Shown here: positions 35,601 through 40,214 of the stretch, piece after piece
Numbering within the stretch: the stretch's first letter is position 1
Layout of the letters: each line of letters opens with the position of its first letter
From: Marthasterias glacialis
Lineage: Eukaryota > Echinodermata > Asteroidea > Forcipulatida > Asteriidae
NCBI GenBank assembly: GCA_911728455.2
Contig: OU452233.1
Span: 7,982,005 to 8,046,004, forward strand
Reading direction: 5' to 3'
DNA: 64,000 bases
Translations under genes and position numbers: made by a program
Notes under the pieces: model-generated
Told to the model about the DNA's origin: nothing
What the model saw: the letters and a program-made list of their open reading frames with translations, nothing else
Databases searched by the model: none

Positions 35601-35636
35601 TCATTTCAGAAAGACGAGAACAGAAGTTCAACATGA
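8477..35636 (+). CDS. KDM6A: KDM6A/UTX-like JmjC histone H3K27 demethylase (22 exons in window, 5' partial)
   Basis: Fe(II)/2-oxoglutarate-dependent demethylase that removes methyl groups from H3 Lys27 in the nucleus; in animals it works within the KMT2C/D (COMPASS-like) complex. The joined exons encode 1511 residues in one frame: TPR array (about 1-295), a basic NLS-like stretch (360-372), a Gln-rich region (373-510), a long Ser/Pro/Gly-rich disordered region to about 1000, the JmjC domain (about 1200-1410) and a zinc-binding end (1410-1511). Iron ligands are His1256, Glu1258 (HQE) and His1336 (AVHW); zinc cysteines are 1441, 1444, 1465 and 1468. All are intact, so the protein should be catalytic. 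Every junction has GT-AG ends and matching phase. The first exon begins with the last base of a split codon, so at least one further N-terminal exon lies upstream. The vertebrate UTX/UTY split is vertebrate-specific, so a single UTX-type gene is expected. Confidence 0.96.
9295..9447 (-). repeat. tRNA-derived SINE (Ala/Ile-like head)
   Basis: On the minus strand, 9390-9318 folds as a 73-nt cloverleaf: acceptor GGCTGGT/ATCAGCC, D-arm TAGCTCAGTTGGTTAGAGC, anticodon stem CTCCA/TGGAG with loop ACAGCAT, and box B GGGTTCGAGTCC. Position 33 is C rather than the invariant U. The same unit with the same flanks (CAAAGAGGTTTGRCATTGCA upstream, AGCCAAAT...TTTGCTCA downstream) recurs at 45930-46080, so this is a SINE and not a single-copy tRNA gene. 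Confidence 0.75.
10161..10195 (+). CDS. KDM6A: KDM6A exon b (TPR, 35-nt micro-exon)
   Basis: Acceptor TTTGCAG after a pyrimidine tract. Encodes [12 protein letters not shown], matching the family's FHIAHLYETQ. The donor chosen is GTACAA, because it keeps the family length. A stronger GTAAGT donor lies 6 nt downstream and would add Val-Gln. Confidence 0.85.
10231..10590. repeat. MITE family F5 (AAAGCCCCAGCTCAACATTGG ends)
   Basis: About 360 bp with inverted ends: AGCTCCAGCTCAACATTGG on the left, CCAATGTTGAGATGGGGCTT on the right. A reverse-oriented copy lies at 22498-22855 and a 3'-truncated one at 29017-29260. Sits in the KDM6A intron after exon b; the 125-aa open frame in it is not a gene. 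Confidence 0.7.
10735..10990 (-). repeat. tRNA-derived SINE (Asn-like head)
   Basis: On the minus strand, 10822-10749 reads GACAGGATCTAGCTCTGTTG...GCATGTTAATC...GGTTGCAGGTTCAAATCCC...CTAGTC, a tRNA-like head with boxes A and B and a GTT anticodon-like triplet. Acceptor pairing is imperfect. No second copy was seen in the window, so the SINE status and its body boundary are inferred. Confidence 0.5.
11113..11206 (+). CDS. KDM6A: KDM6A exon c (TPR)
   Basis: Acceptor TTTCCAG, donor GTAAAA. Encodes [14 protein letters not shown] and the following TPR helix up to NTLRQLG. Ends in phase 1, which the next exon completes as Gly-Trp. Confidence 0.92.
11230..11525 (+). repeat. Local direct duplication in KDM6A intron
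   Basis: Two copies of a segment of about 130 bp (about 11238-11356 and 11400-11520). They share CCCAATATA, GCAGTAGA, GGAAAAGTTTGTACTTGATT, GTCGGCC, TGGCTTATGGCCAAGGGT and CCGATTCACGG. Arranged head to tail. Confidence 0.75.
11715..11940 (+). CDS. KDM6A: KDM6A exon d (TPR)
   Basis: Acceptor CCTTCCAG, donor GTAAGA. Contains the highly conserved stretch [19 protein letters not shown] and [14 protein letters not shown], which closely match UTX/UTY TPR motifs. Confidence 0.96.
12770..13065 (-). repeat. Tandem copies of a decayed SINE body
   Basis: About three direct repeats of roughly 120 bp sharing CAGACGGACAAAGCAATCAT, GTCTTGCTGTATGGCACAA and CATCATGACC. The order resembles the body of the tRNA-Leu-type SINE (GAAGGACGAAGCAATAATGG, then a CTTGCT and CAAGACC block), suggesting old tandem SINE copies. 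Confidence 0.5.
13199..13330 (+). CDS. KDM6A: KDM6A exon e (TPR)
   Basis: Acceptor CGTTTCAG, donor GTAAGT. Encodes [20 protein letters not shown] and a following helix ending LYEACSQP. It is nearly identical to the vertebrate TPR segment. Confidence 0.96.
13419..13548. repeat. Foldback MITE family F1, copy 2
   Basis: Begins GTGGATTTCACAAAGCGCTA, ends TTTTGTGAAATCCACCCC; core TTAGGACTAGT repeats. Sits in the intron between exons e and f. Confidence 0.8.
13651..13779 (+). CDS. KDM6A: KDM6A exon f (last TPR)
   Basis: Acceptor CTTCCTGCAG, donor GTAAGT. Encodes [17 protein letters not shown], then ARIK-type helix [15 protein letters not shown]. This closes the TPR domain. Confidence 0.94.
13780..14015 (+). 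repeat. Local duplication around the exon f donor
   Basis: AGTAARTRAAGGAAAAGGTC, CAGAGGTGTACGGRTGGC and TTCGAAATT occur at 13780-13855 and again at 13943-14003. The second copy carries an extra donor-like AGTAAGTG, but no exon precedes it. Confidence 0.55.
14899..14992 (+). CDS. KDM6A: KDM6A exon g (post-TPR)
   Basis: Acceptor CTCCACAG, donor GTAGGT. Encodes [20 protein letters not shown], an almost invariant family motif directly after the TPRs. Ends in phase 0. Confidence 0.95.
15086..15431 (+). repeat. tRNA-Leu-like SINE
   Basis: The head GTGTCGTGGCCGAGTGGTTA (box A) to GGGTTCAAGTTCC (box B) has a long variable arm like a class II tRNA. The body runs CTTGAGCAAGGCACTTAACC...CCCCAGGAGTAGGTGGCAGT and the tail is A-rich. 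A 27-bp piece (AAGCCTACATCCTTACGGAC and TGTAAAG) is duplicated in tandem at about 15242-15297. Confidence 0.85.
15432..15671 (-). repeat. tRNA-Leu-like SINE, opposite orientation
   Basis: On the minus strand the head is GCGTGTCGTGGCCGAGTGGT...GGGTTCGAGTCCCGGTCTTG. It lies tail to tail with the 15086-15431 copy and has a different body, so it is a related subfamily. Confidence 0.85.
16487..16614. repeat. Foldback MITE F7 (TTTCACAAAGCACTAAG ends)
   Basis: The ends TTTCACAAAGCACTAAG and CTTAGCTCTTTGTGAAA are inverted repeats around about 95 bp. Confidence 0.65.
17021..17251 (+). CDS. KDM6A: KDM6A exon h (Pro-rich, NLS-like)
   Basis: Acceptor TTTCTGCAG, donor GTTAGT, phase 0 on both sides (77 codons). 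Low-complexity Pro/Ala/Thr sequence ending in the basic run [13 protein letters not shown], a plausible bipartite nuclear localisation signal. Residue identity with vertebrates is weak, so the call rests on frame, phase and position. Confidence 0.8.
17338..17960 (+). repeat. 18-bp minisatellite (about 31 units) inside an expanded foldback element
   Basis: Units of CTGCAGCTCCGGCTTGGT and variants (GGGCTACAGGTCCAGCTTGGT-type) run from about 17354 to 17908 in the intron between exons h and i. The unit length is divisible by three, so several frames are open for over 200 codons on both strands; these are not genes. The flanks (GAGCCTTTTCCAAAGCTC; TCATCAAGTTTGGAG; GTGCATTTTGCACAGTG) match, in reverse, the element at 20590-20735. 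The array therefore grew from its CTCCAGCTCCAGCTC segment. Confidence 0.85.
18687..19083. repeat. MITE with CTTAAAGG/CCTTTAAG ends and inner hairpin
   Basis: About 400 bp from CTTAAAGGGTCTGTATACG to GGTGTACTTTGCCTTTAAG. In the middle, 18860-18893 is a hairpin with 14-bp perfect arms (TCTGAGAAGCGTTA / TAACGCTTCTCAGA). Confidence 0.6.
19581..19750. repeat. Foldback MITE family F2 (TTTCATAGAGCTGCTTAAGC)
   Basis: Begins AGTTTCATGAAGCTGCTTAA, ends GGCAGCTCTTTGAAATTGGG. Inner blocks TATGCTTACCAGAATAAGGT and ACTGGTATCCTGCTTATTTT. Other copies: 26302-26491, 39995-40214, 42159-42353, 43016-43192, 49664-49857, and 57438-57605 (diverged). Confidence 0.8.
19981..20313 (+). CDS. KDM6A: KDM6A exon i (poly-Gln)
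   Basis: Acceptor AACTACAG, donor GTATAA, 111 codons in phase 0. Repeated CAG/CAA runs give poly-Gln tracts. The end, [20 protein letters not shown] to [10 protein letters not shown], corresponds to the vertebrate segment with LTPQKLQHLEQLR and NLNPAQKLMLEQL. Confidence 0.88.
20590..20735 (-). repeat. Unexpanded foldback relative of the minisatellite
   Basis: Inverted ends TTTTTTCCAAACTTATGCT and AAGCCTAAGTTTGGAAAA with CTCCAGGCTC/GAGCTGGAGC inside. Matches the flanks of the 17338-17960 element in opposite orientation. Confidence 0.65.
20892..22328 (+). CDS. KDM6A: KDM6A exon j (479-codon disordered region)
   Basis: Acceptor CCCCCCAG just before [12 protein letters not shown]; donor GTATGT. 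A single 1437-nt exon, in phase 0 at both ends, rich in Ser, Pro, Gly, Thr and Asn with no folded domain. It matches the position of the intrinsically disordered core of UTX. An open frame extends about 80 nt upstream of the acceptor, but that part is intron. Confidence 0.9.
22498..22855 (-). repeat. MITE family F5, reverse copy
   Basis: Reads in reverse as AACGCCCCAGCTCAACATTG...CAAATCAAGATATTTGTC...AAAAAGCTGGGGCTTT, homologous to 10231-10590. Confidence 0.7.
22887..23030. repeat. Large palindrome, about 60-bp arms
   Basis: ACAAATATTGACTGCTTTGA, GTGGCGTAGTAAAACTAGTC and ACTCGAGGTGATCCCCGG are inversely repeated on the right as CCGGGGATCACC, GACTAGTTTTACTACGCCAC and AAGCAGTCAATATTTGT, around a spacer of about 25 bp. 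Followed directly by a wider pair, TTATAACACCTC at 23032 and GAGGTGTTATAA at 23337. Confidence 0.85.
23032..23348. repeat. Inverted-repeat-bounded segment next to the palindrome
   Basis: Bounded by TTATAACACCTC and its exact inverse. With 22887-23030 it probably forms one composite non-autonomous DNA transposon of about 460 bp in the intron before exon k. No open frame of note. Confidence 0.5.
23395..23643 (+). CDS. KDM6A: KDM6A exon k
   Basis: Acceptor GTTTACAG, donor GTGAGT. Encodes [39 protein letters not shown] and [16 protein letters not shown]. These are the conserved motifs that open the catalytic half of UTX. Confidence 0.96.
23872..24026. repeat. Foldback MITE family F1, copy 3
   Basis: Begins GGATTTCGCAAAGCGCTAGG, ends TTTTGTGAAATCCTCCCC, with four TTAGGACTAGT-type repeats in the core. 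Confidence 0.8.
24298..24409 (+). repeat. Duplicated 5' flank of snoRNA copies 1 and 2
   Basis: [52 protein letters not shown] and ATTAGCAGCAAC precede copy 1 here and copy 2 at about 25700-25810. Homology stops soon after the snoRNA 3' end. Confidence 0.8.
24410..24514 (+). ncRNA. Predicted intronic box C/D snoRNA, copy 1
   Basis: 105-nt element in the intron between KDM6A exons k and l. Terminal stem TCTGGA / TCCAGA; C-box ATGATGA at 24417-24423; D-box CTGA at 24505-24508. An inner hairpin forms around the GAACTTCAGCGTTGAAGC region. The possible guide directly before the D-box reads TGGTAACCCACAT. I could not assign an rRNA or snRNA target. About 100 nt of its 5' flank is shared with copy 2. 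Confidence 0.7.
24794..24970 (+). CDS. KDM6A: KDM6A exon l
   Basis: Acceptor ATCGACAG, donor GTATGA. Encodes [36 protein letters not shown]. This helical segment before JmjC is strongly conserved. Confidence 0.97.
25811..25915 (+). ncRNA. Predicted intronic box C/D snoRNA, copy 2
   Basis: Same 105-nt family, in the intron between exons l and m. C-box ATGATGA 25818-25824, D-box CTGA 25906-25909, closing stem intact. Few substitutions from copy 1 (for example AGCGGAGG for AGCAGAGG and TTCTGCG for TTCAGCG), none in the C- or D-box. Confidence 0.7.
26122..26256 (+). CDS. KDM6A: KDM6A exon m
   Basis: Acceptor CTTTACAG, donor GTAAGT. Encodes [20 protein letters not shown] and [16 protein letters not shown]-like sequence ([16 protein letters not shown]). 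It is nearly identical to UTX. Confidence 0.97.
26302..26491. repeat. Foldback MITE family F2, copy 2
   Basis: GGCCCAATTATAGAGAGCTG to CAGCTCTATGAAATTGGGTT, in the intron between exons m and n, upstream of snoRNA copy 3. Confidence 0.8.
26749..26853 (+). ncRNA. Predicted intronic box C/D snoRNA, copy 3
   Basis: Same family and length, in the intron between exons m and n. C-box, D-box and the TCTGGA/TCCAGA stem are all intact; one change in the AAACTC stretch (AAATCTC). Confidence 0.7.
27337..27392 (+). CDS. KDM6A: KDM6A exon n (acidic/polar linker)
   Basis: Acceptor GTGTACAG, donor GTAAGA, 56 nt. Encodes [19 protein letters not shown], the variable linker before JmjC. Identified by frame and phase continuity. 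Confidence 0.85.
27420..28005 (+). repeat. Three local repeats around an F3 MITE
   Basis: GTGGAGRAAKAAAGTTWRGK, GGGTTAAACCTTG-type blocks and TGCAAACACRTT occur about three times (27428-27520, 27725-27870, 27890-28005). A related piece is at 34380-34500. Confidence 0.5.
27520..27700. repeat. Foldback MITE family F3 (CAGGCCTGAT ends)
   Basis: Begins CAGCCCTGATATTTCACGGA and GGCAA; ends GAACGAAGCAATCAGGCCC. GGTGCCCTTG occurs inside. Other copies at 34713-34888, 38545-38718 and, reversed, 52128-52307. Confidence 0.75.
28018..28426 (-). repeat. tRNA-Leu-like SINE, long form with TAA-type tail
   Basis: Minus-strand head GTGTCATGGCCGAGCGGTTA...GGGTTCGAGTCCCGGTCTTG, body, and a 3' end AGTGTCATTTATGACAGACA...GCATTATAAATG followed by an ATT repeat tail. 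The same 3' end without the head is at about 33330-33425. Confidence 0.8.
28474..28584 (+). CDS. KDM6A: KDM6A exon o (start of JmjC region)
   Basis: Acceptor TTTAACAG, donor GTGAGT. Basic linker KKKTNGG, then [17 protein letters not shown], matching the family's IKFGTNIDLSDDKK. Confidence 0.94.
28825..28973 (+). CDS. KDM6A: KDM6A exon p (JmjC)
   Basis: Acceptor CCCGTAG, donor GTGAGC. Encodes [40 protein letters not shown] and PGSRTP. The Lys of YMKVPG is the position that contacts 2-oxoglutarate in UTX (established for the family). Confidence 0.97.
29017..29260 (+). repeat. MITE family F5, truncated copy
   Basis: Starts AAAGCCCCAGCTCAACATTG and continues colinear with 10231-10480. The other terminal repeat is missing. 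Confidence 0.65.
29502..29606 (+). ncRNA. Predicted intronic box C/D snoRNA, copy 4
   Basis: Same family and length, in the intron between exons p and q. The boxes and terminal stem are intact. Variant TTTTTAAC in the inner hairpin arm, shared with copies 5 and 6. Confidence 0.7.
30224..30338 (+). CDS. KDM6A: KDM6A exon q (JmjC, first two iron ligands)
   Basis: Acceptor ATTGTAG, donor GTAGGT. Encodes [20 protein letters not shown], with the HxE pair (His1256, Glu1258) of the iron site, followed by [16 protein letters not shown]. Confidence 0.97.
30492..30596 (+). ncRNA. Predicted intronic box C/D snoRNA, copy 5
   Basis: Same family and length, in the intron between exons q and r. It appears identical to copy 4 over the 105 nt, including boxes and stem. 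Confidence 0.7.
31146..31290 (+). CDS. KDM6A: KDM6A exon r (JmjC, third iron ligand)
   Basis: Acceptor TTTCAG, donor GTGAGT. Encodes [39 protein letters not shown] and HWVQAV; the His of VHW is the third iron ligand. Confidence 0.97.
32278..32382 (+). ncRNA. Predicted intronic box C/D snoRNA, copy 6
   Basis: Same family and length, in the intron between exons r and s. Boxes and stem are intact. The guide-adjacent base differs (CACTTCTGA instead of CACATCTGA). Confidence 0.68.
32690..32943. repeat. Foldback MITE F4 (GATCYATTAAGCCCCGCC)
   Basis: The ends CGATCTATTAAGCCCCGCCC and GGGGCGGGCTTAATGAATCG are inverted repeats. A further inverse pair (CACAGCTTTGG / CAATGCTGTGATTGG) lies inside. The related longer copy is at 56674-57290. 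Confidence 0.7.
33071..33255 (+). CDS. KDM6A: KDM6A exon s (end of JmjC)
   Basis: Acceptor TTTCCAG, donor GTAAGT. Encodes [45 protein letters not shown] and LFEMIK, all conserved. Confidence 0.97.
33317..33425 (-). repeat. Truncated SINE 3' end with (TAA)n
   Basis: An AATAATAATAAT run followed by the SINE-tail block TTGCTCCATGTCTGTCACAT and AGTGACACTCCTGG, as in 28018-28080. Confidence 0.65.
33841..33967 (+). CDS. KDM6A: KDM6A exon t (zinc domain, first Cys pair)
   Basis: Acceptor TTGTCTAG, donor GTGAGT. Encodes [20 protein letters not shown], then [19 protein letters not shown], with the first CxxC of the zinc site. Confidence 0.96.
34119..34292 (+). CDS. KDM6A: KDM6A exon u (zinc domain, second Cys pair)
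   Basis: Acceptor GATTTCAG, donor GTACAT (weak). Encodes [58 protein letters not shown], with the second CxxC. If the donor is not used, translation ends five codons later at 34307. Confidence 0.95.
34713..34888. repeat. Foldback MITE family F3, copy 2
   Basis: CATGGAGGCAACGGAGGCAA to AGAACGAAATATCAGGCCTG, in the last KDM6A intron, upstream of snoRNA-like copy 7. Confidence 0.7.
35048..35142 (+). ncRNA. Diverged snoRNA-like copy 7 (possibly decayed)
   Basis: In the last KDM6A intron (exons u-v), same orientation. It keeps ATGATGA at 35057-35063, the GAGCGG and TGAAGCAA blocks and GTAACCCAC. The D-box position reads CAGA rather than CTGA, the 5' stem is weakened (TCTCAGG), and the inner hairpin is rebuilt as GTGGTG...CACCAC. 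It may be a pseudogene or a separate paralogue with a different guide. Confidence 0.4.
35610..35636 (+). CDS. KDM6A: KDM6A exon v (last coding exon, stop)
   Basis: Acceptor CATTTCAG, then eight codons EKDENRSST-like (KDENRSST) and TGA at 35634-35636. The tail is too short to confirm by homology. Phase fits, the acceptor is good, and the total length becomes a multiple of three. Confidence 0.65.
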   Translation, partial: KDENRSST

Positions 35637-36029
35637 CGGAGGCCCAGCAGCCACTAAGCTGCTGCGGAGTACCAGCTATGGTCTACAAACCTTAACATTA
35701 ACGACAACGACACAGCAGTGAAAAACGAAGAAAGAAACAAAAAAATCACCGACGCGACCGGAGAAACAACCAGAGAATGACAAAATGCCCGCAGGAGCGG
35801 AAATCTCCCCCACAGTGATCTTCTTGGGAATGTGCAAGAAGCATCCATGGCCAGTTGAGTTACAGTGTCTGTTTATTTTCGTTCATGTTGAATGATTCAA
35901 AGTCTTCTGGAAGCCTTCCTGTAGAACTCCTCAGTGCGTAACAAGTTCAGCCTCTCAAGATGTGTTTGAAATGAACTACACAAAGTCAGTATGAAAGTCA
36001 CCAGTGTCAAAAGAAAACAAGCCAATAAA
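35637..36029 (+). other. Start of KDM6A 3' UTR with first candidate poly(A) signal
   Basis: Follows the TGA at 35634. The first AATAAA is at 36024-36029; others follow at about 37728 and 41157. Without transcript data the cleavage site cannot be chosen. The AT-rich sequence to about 45.6 kb, poor in old repeats around 40.8-42.1 kb and 44.5-45.6 kb, could be a very long 3' UTR. Confidence 0.4.
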
Positions 36030-38544
36030 AACAACTGGCCCCTCGTTATGAATAATCAGTCACCATGATGACAGTGATTTTTTCCACTTCTTGGTGAAAA
36101 CCATCAATCATTCAGCAGAAATATCAATCGGAGTCGATCAGATCGTCTCAACGCACCAAGTTGTGAATTTTCTGAACAAGAAAACGAAAAACAAACAAAA
36201 AAAAGTGTCCACAAATTTTTGAGGATGGAGTCATTGTATAACAAGTCTATGATGCCGTACCTTATCAATGTAGATTATCAACTCGTTCTTTTGGGCATGT
36301 GGTATGCGCTAAAACCCCGATCATCAAATTCACAACAGATAATTTTCTCATGGGATTATCAGAGAGAGTCATTTTTGCGGAACGGCTTTATAAAATTTGG
36401 CAGAAGTTGTTCAGTTTTTGGACACACCGACACCATCATGGGAAAAGTCATCCTGCAATGGGCACTCAAGTTCTTCACCATACTACGGTCGCCATTGTGG
36501 TCGGATCGCCCATATTACTGATACCGCACGCCATCTCGGGAACCGGTCTGTCATATCAGCCTGGACTTCATCACATTGTTCGGTAGGAAATCAAATCAGC
36601 AGTTTTGTGACGCATACCAGTGACAGTTTCCAAGATAGACGATGTTAGTTACTGAACAGGTGGAGTTTGTACCACTTTTGTCTCGGGGGGAAAAAAATAA
36701 GAAAAAGTAAAGCGTAATAAAAACATCACTACAAGTACGTGCCCACCCCCCTCCCTCCCTCCCTCCTTCCCACAGACTGATACAGCGCAACCCCAAGACG
36801 ATTTCAGGTAGACGATGTTAAACACAGTGTGATTCAGATCTAGGGATCTCCATGATGTGCGCTCGTTTTTAAGGAACAGCAAGAGAGAAGGTGTTGCGTT
36901 GATTTATCTTCAAAATGGAGCTACCGCTTTTGAGGATGCCAAGACATTGGGTGTCTATCGACCTTTTTCAAACAGCGTCACAGGGACGGCCAGGTTTTTT
37001 TATTATCATTGCCAGTCCCACATTTTAAACAAGAATATCTTTGACTATTATAATCGTAAACAAATTAAAAAAAAAAAACAATCAATCAAAACAATGCTGC
37101 ATTTTGACTGACGGCCATCAGAGGAGAAAACCGTGTTTTTTTCTTCTTTTTCTTCTCCTCTTCAAGACGTTTGTGGAGTTGTCTTTGTTTACCATCTCCC
37201 TGGTGACTGTCGTTCTAAGATTTCGATGTTTTAATCACTGATTCAATTATTTCTGTATGCATTTTGGGTTTTTCTTGGTGATATGTATTTGTAGCAAACT
37301 ACACAGAGCAGAAACTGGTTGTGTGTGTTTTTTGTTTTTTTTTCAATACGGAAGGACTGTTTAAAGTTTTGATGTGCCGATTTTGAATTTTTTTTTTTTC
37401 TCCTTGTCCTTTCTTTGTTTGTCACAAATTAATTGAGGCTTTTATTTTATTAGTGTTTTGATAGGTTTAAAAATTTTGAGACGAGAAACAAACCCAGCTT
37501 GTACAAATTAAGGCTAACTGAAAAAAATGACAATTCTTTATCACATTTTTGTTGCCCTTCAAACTAAACCCCGCATCAACCAATTTGTTTGGTGACAGCG
37601 ATTGGTTTGAATAGAGTTACAGTTTTAGATGGTACAACTTCACAGATGTAAATGTTTTACCACTGACGGCCGAAAAAACATTCTCGTGGGTACAGAAACA
37701 CCCAAGGCCTGTTTCTTACAGAGCACAAATAAAAAGCCCCGTGCCATAATTGGGCCTTTCATGGAAATGTCATTGAACGTGAAGACAGCCAAAGCATCAA
37801 CCTTGATATCAATTTGATGCGATGTCTTAAACTTTCTTTTTACTCGGAAATAATTGGATCCAAAATAGGTGATATTCCAAAGCTCATATTCCCATCTATT
37901 TGATGAGTTAACAAAGCCCACTTTCGAGTTTGGGCAGGAAGTGCCTGGTTTTGTGGCTTGGATCGAGTGCCACATCTGAAGAATCCCAAACTAAAAGAGA
38001 CGGTCAAAAATTCTCCAAGTCGGGCAGAATCCAAAGATGCCACAAAAGTAGTATTTGTTGCACACTGTGAATGAACATAGTAGGCCTATCTTTACGCCAC
38101 TCATTTCAGTCCTGCTAGGTGTCAGTGTGGTGTTCCCAATACCCCCTCGTGAACTTTCAACTATGCAAATTTTATGTTAGTTGTCACAGTGTATGTCTTA
38201 CGTTGAATATTCATATTGAGTAATGATAGGGGTAGGTATTGACGTCTCTGTTAGTGTGTGGTCACAAGGATCACGTGTAAATTTACAACAACCCACCCAA
38301 ATTCCACCCTCTCCCCTTAAAACAGTAAAAAAAAACCCAGATTCTTGAAGGTAGATGACTAATATAGGATCCACTTTAGGGCATCATGATAGTTTCTCAA
38401 CCCCCCCCTCACATCTGTGGCCAGAGACCCCTCCCCCCCATAAATCCTCAAATACCCACTCTATAGCAAAACTGAACACCAAAATGTTTGGACTTTGATA
38501 AAACTGGTATTTCTGTTCCCTGGCCCCAGTGACAAGCAATTTTC

Positions 38545-38718
38545 AGGCCTGATACTCTCACGGAGGCAACGGAGGCAATTGCCTTTGGTCACTGCCTTGG
38601 TGCCCCTTGAAATGCTCCAATAGAAATGTACAAATTTTCCTCACGGAGGTGCCCTTTATCAAGGAGACACTGCCTTGGTGCCCTTGCCCTTTCGGAGAAG
38701 GAAGCAATCAGGCCTGAA
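38545..38718. repeat. Foldback MITE family F3, copy 3
   Basis: CAGGCCTGATACTCTCACGG to GGAAGCAATCAGGCCTGA; perfect CAGGCCTGAT inverted ends. Confidence 0.8.
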
Positions 38719-39994
38719 TTTGTATTTGGAACTACAGTGCCAGAGCCTCCCAAATTAGACAACCTCCTGAACAGGGGGTTAGTTGGGGGACGTGGGGTGA
38801 AGCACCCACCATTTTGTGTACAGAAACTGACCACATAAGTTCCTCACAAACTACAGCTTAAATATTCCACTCATTCTTACAGTGCCAAAAAAAAAAAAAA
38901 AATCCCAAACTCAACACTAACTTTTAAGGGTAATACCAAGTTTTTTAAAAAAAGCAATAATTTTGCTGTAGAAAGTTTGTTGACCTTTGTCATGGTGCAG
39001 CCATTTTGAAAAAATGTATTTATTTAATTTCTTTGACCCCATCACATCAGTGCAGCTAAACTGAGGCTGGGAGAGGAAAATAGTCAGGCCCCTGTTTGGT
39101 TAATGGTTAATCCCGGCGGTTGATTATTATTGCACACAGGGATCCTGACAAAAATAGGTTTTGCAGTATGATAAAGGTCCATTCAACCATGTGCCAGTGC
39201 CTATGTAGAAAAAACCTGTTAATGTAAAACAAGTGAAAAAAATCGTAAGTAGGGAAAGCTTGTGTAAGCTGGGTCTTCTATGTACACCCATGTTGCCTAA
39301 GAATGAAGGTACCCTGTGCGTGTCGGTCTCGCTACCATGGGTAGTACGCCGTTATCGATACCTCTCTTCACTAACCCCTGGCAGGGAAGCACTGAAAAAC
39401 AATGCTGATTGGCTGCAACAGATGACTGGTCTTCGAGCATGCTTGTATTTTGACGCAAATGCAAGTATTTTGACGCGATTCCACTTCAGATGAATCATGT
39501 TTTTTTTGTTTTTTTTACGCAGTCACCCTAAACCGCATAGTTAGACAGGTCACATGATCAAAGAAGAATGAGAAGGGACCAGTTGGTGATGAATTTATGC
39601 CTTTTTTGCCGCTCGCTCTGCGTATATCAGAACGGATCAACCACTGGACTGTTTGAAATCTCACATATTTGGGGAAGTTTTATTGTCACAATTCCACGGG
39701 TTATGAATGAGAAAGGCATGCTGGGAAAAAAATGACGCCGCGAGATTGAAACTCATGGGAACGAGGTTGTTGTGCATGTATGATTGATTCAATTAAACTC
39801 TTGTGTCTTTACTCTCCAGAGAATGTACCTCAAAAGTATCAAGCCCTAATTTCATTGCTCTGCTTGCCGTAGGAGGGAAAATGACGCTTACGGTTAGCAG
39901 GAAAAAAACACGCTTAATGGAAGCGTATTTCACAGGTTACTAAAGAATTTCTACTGGTACTATGCGTCCTATTTCTCGCGTACACAGCTAGCGT

Positions 39995-40214
39995 AGTTCC
40001 TGTAAGCAGAGAATGGTGGCCATAAGCGCAGTAAGCAGTGCTGCATAAGCAGAAAATAGTGCTTACACTTTTGCTCAGCAGAAATGAGCAGGATACCAGT
40101 CACACATTGTACCGAAGACGTGGTAGTTTGGCTGGTAACCTTATTCTGGTAAGCATAATTTTTGTTGTGCCTAGCTACTTTTTGTGCTCAAGCAGTTCTG
40201 TGAAACTGGGCCCA
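39995..40214. repeat. Foldback MITE family F2, reverse copy
   Basis: AGCAGGATACCAGTCACACA, GGCTGGTAACCTTATTCTGG and CAAGCAGTTCTGTGAAACTG in the family's reverse order. Confidence 0.7.
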
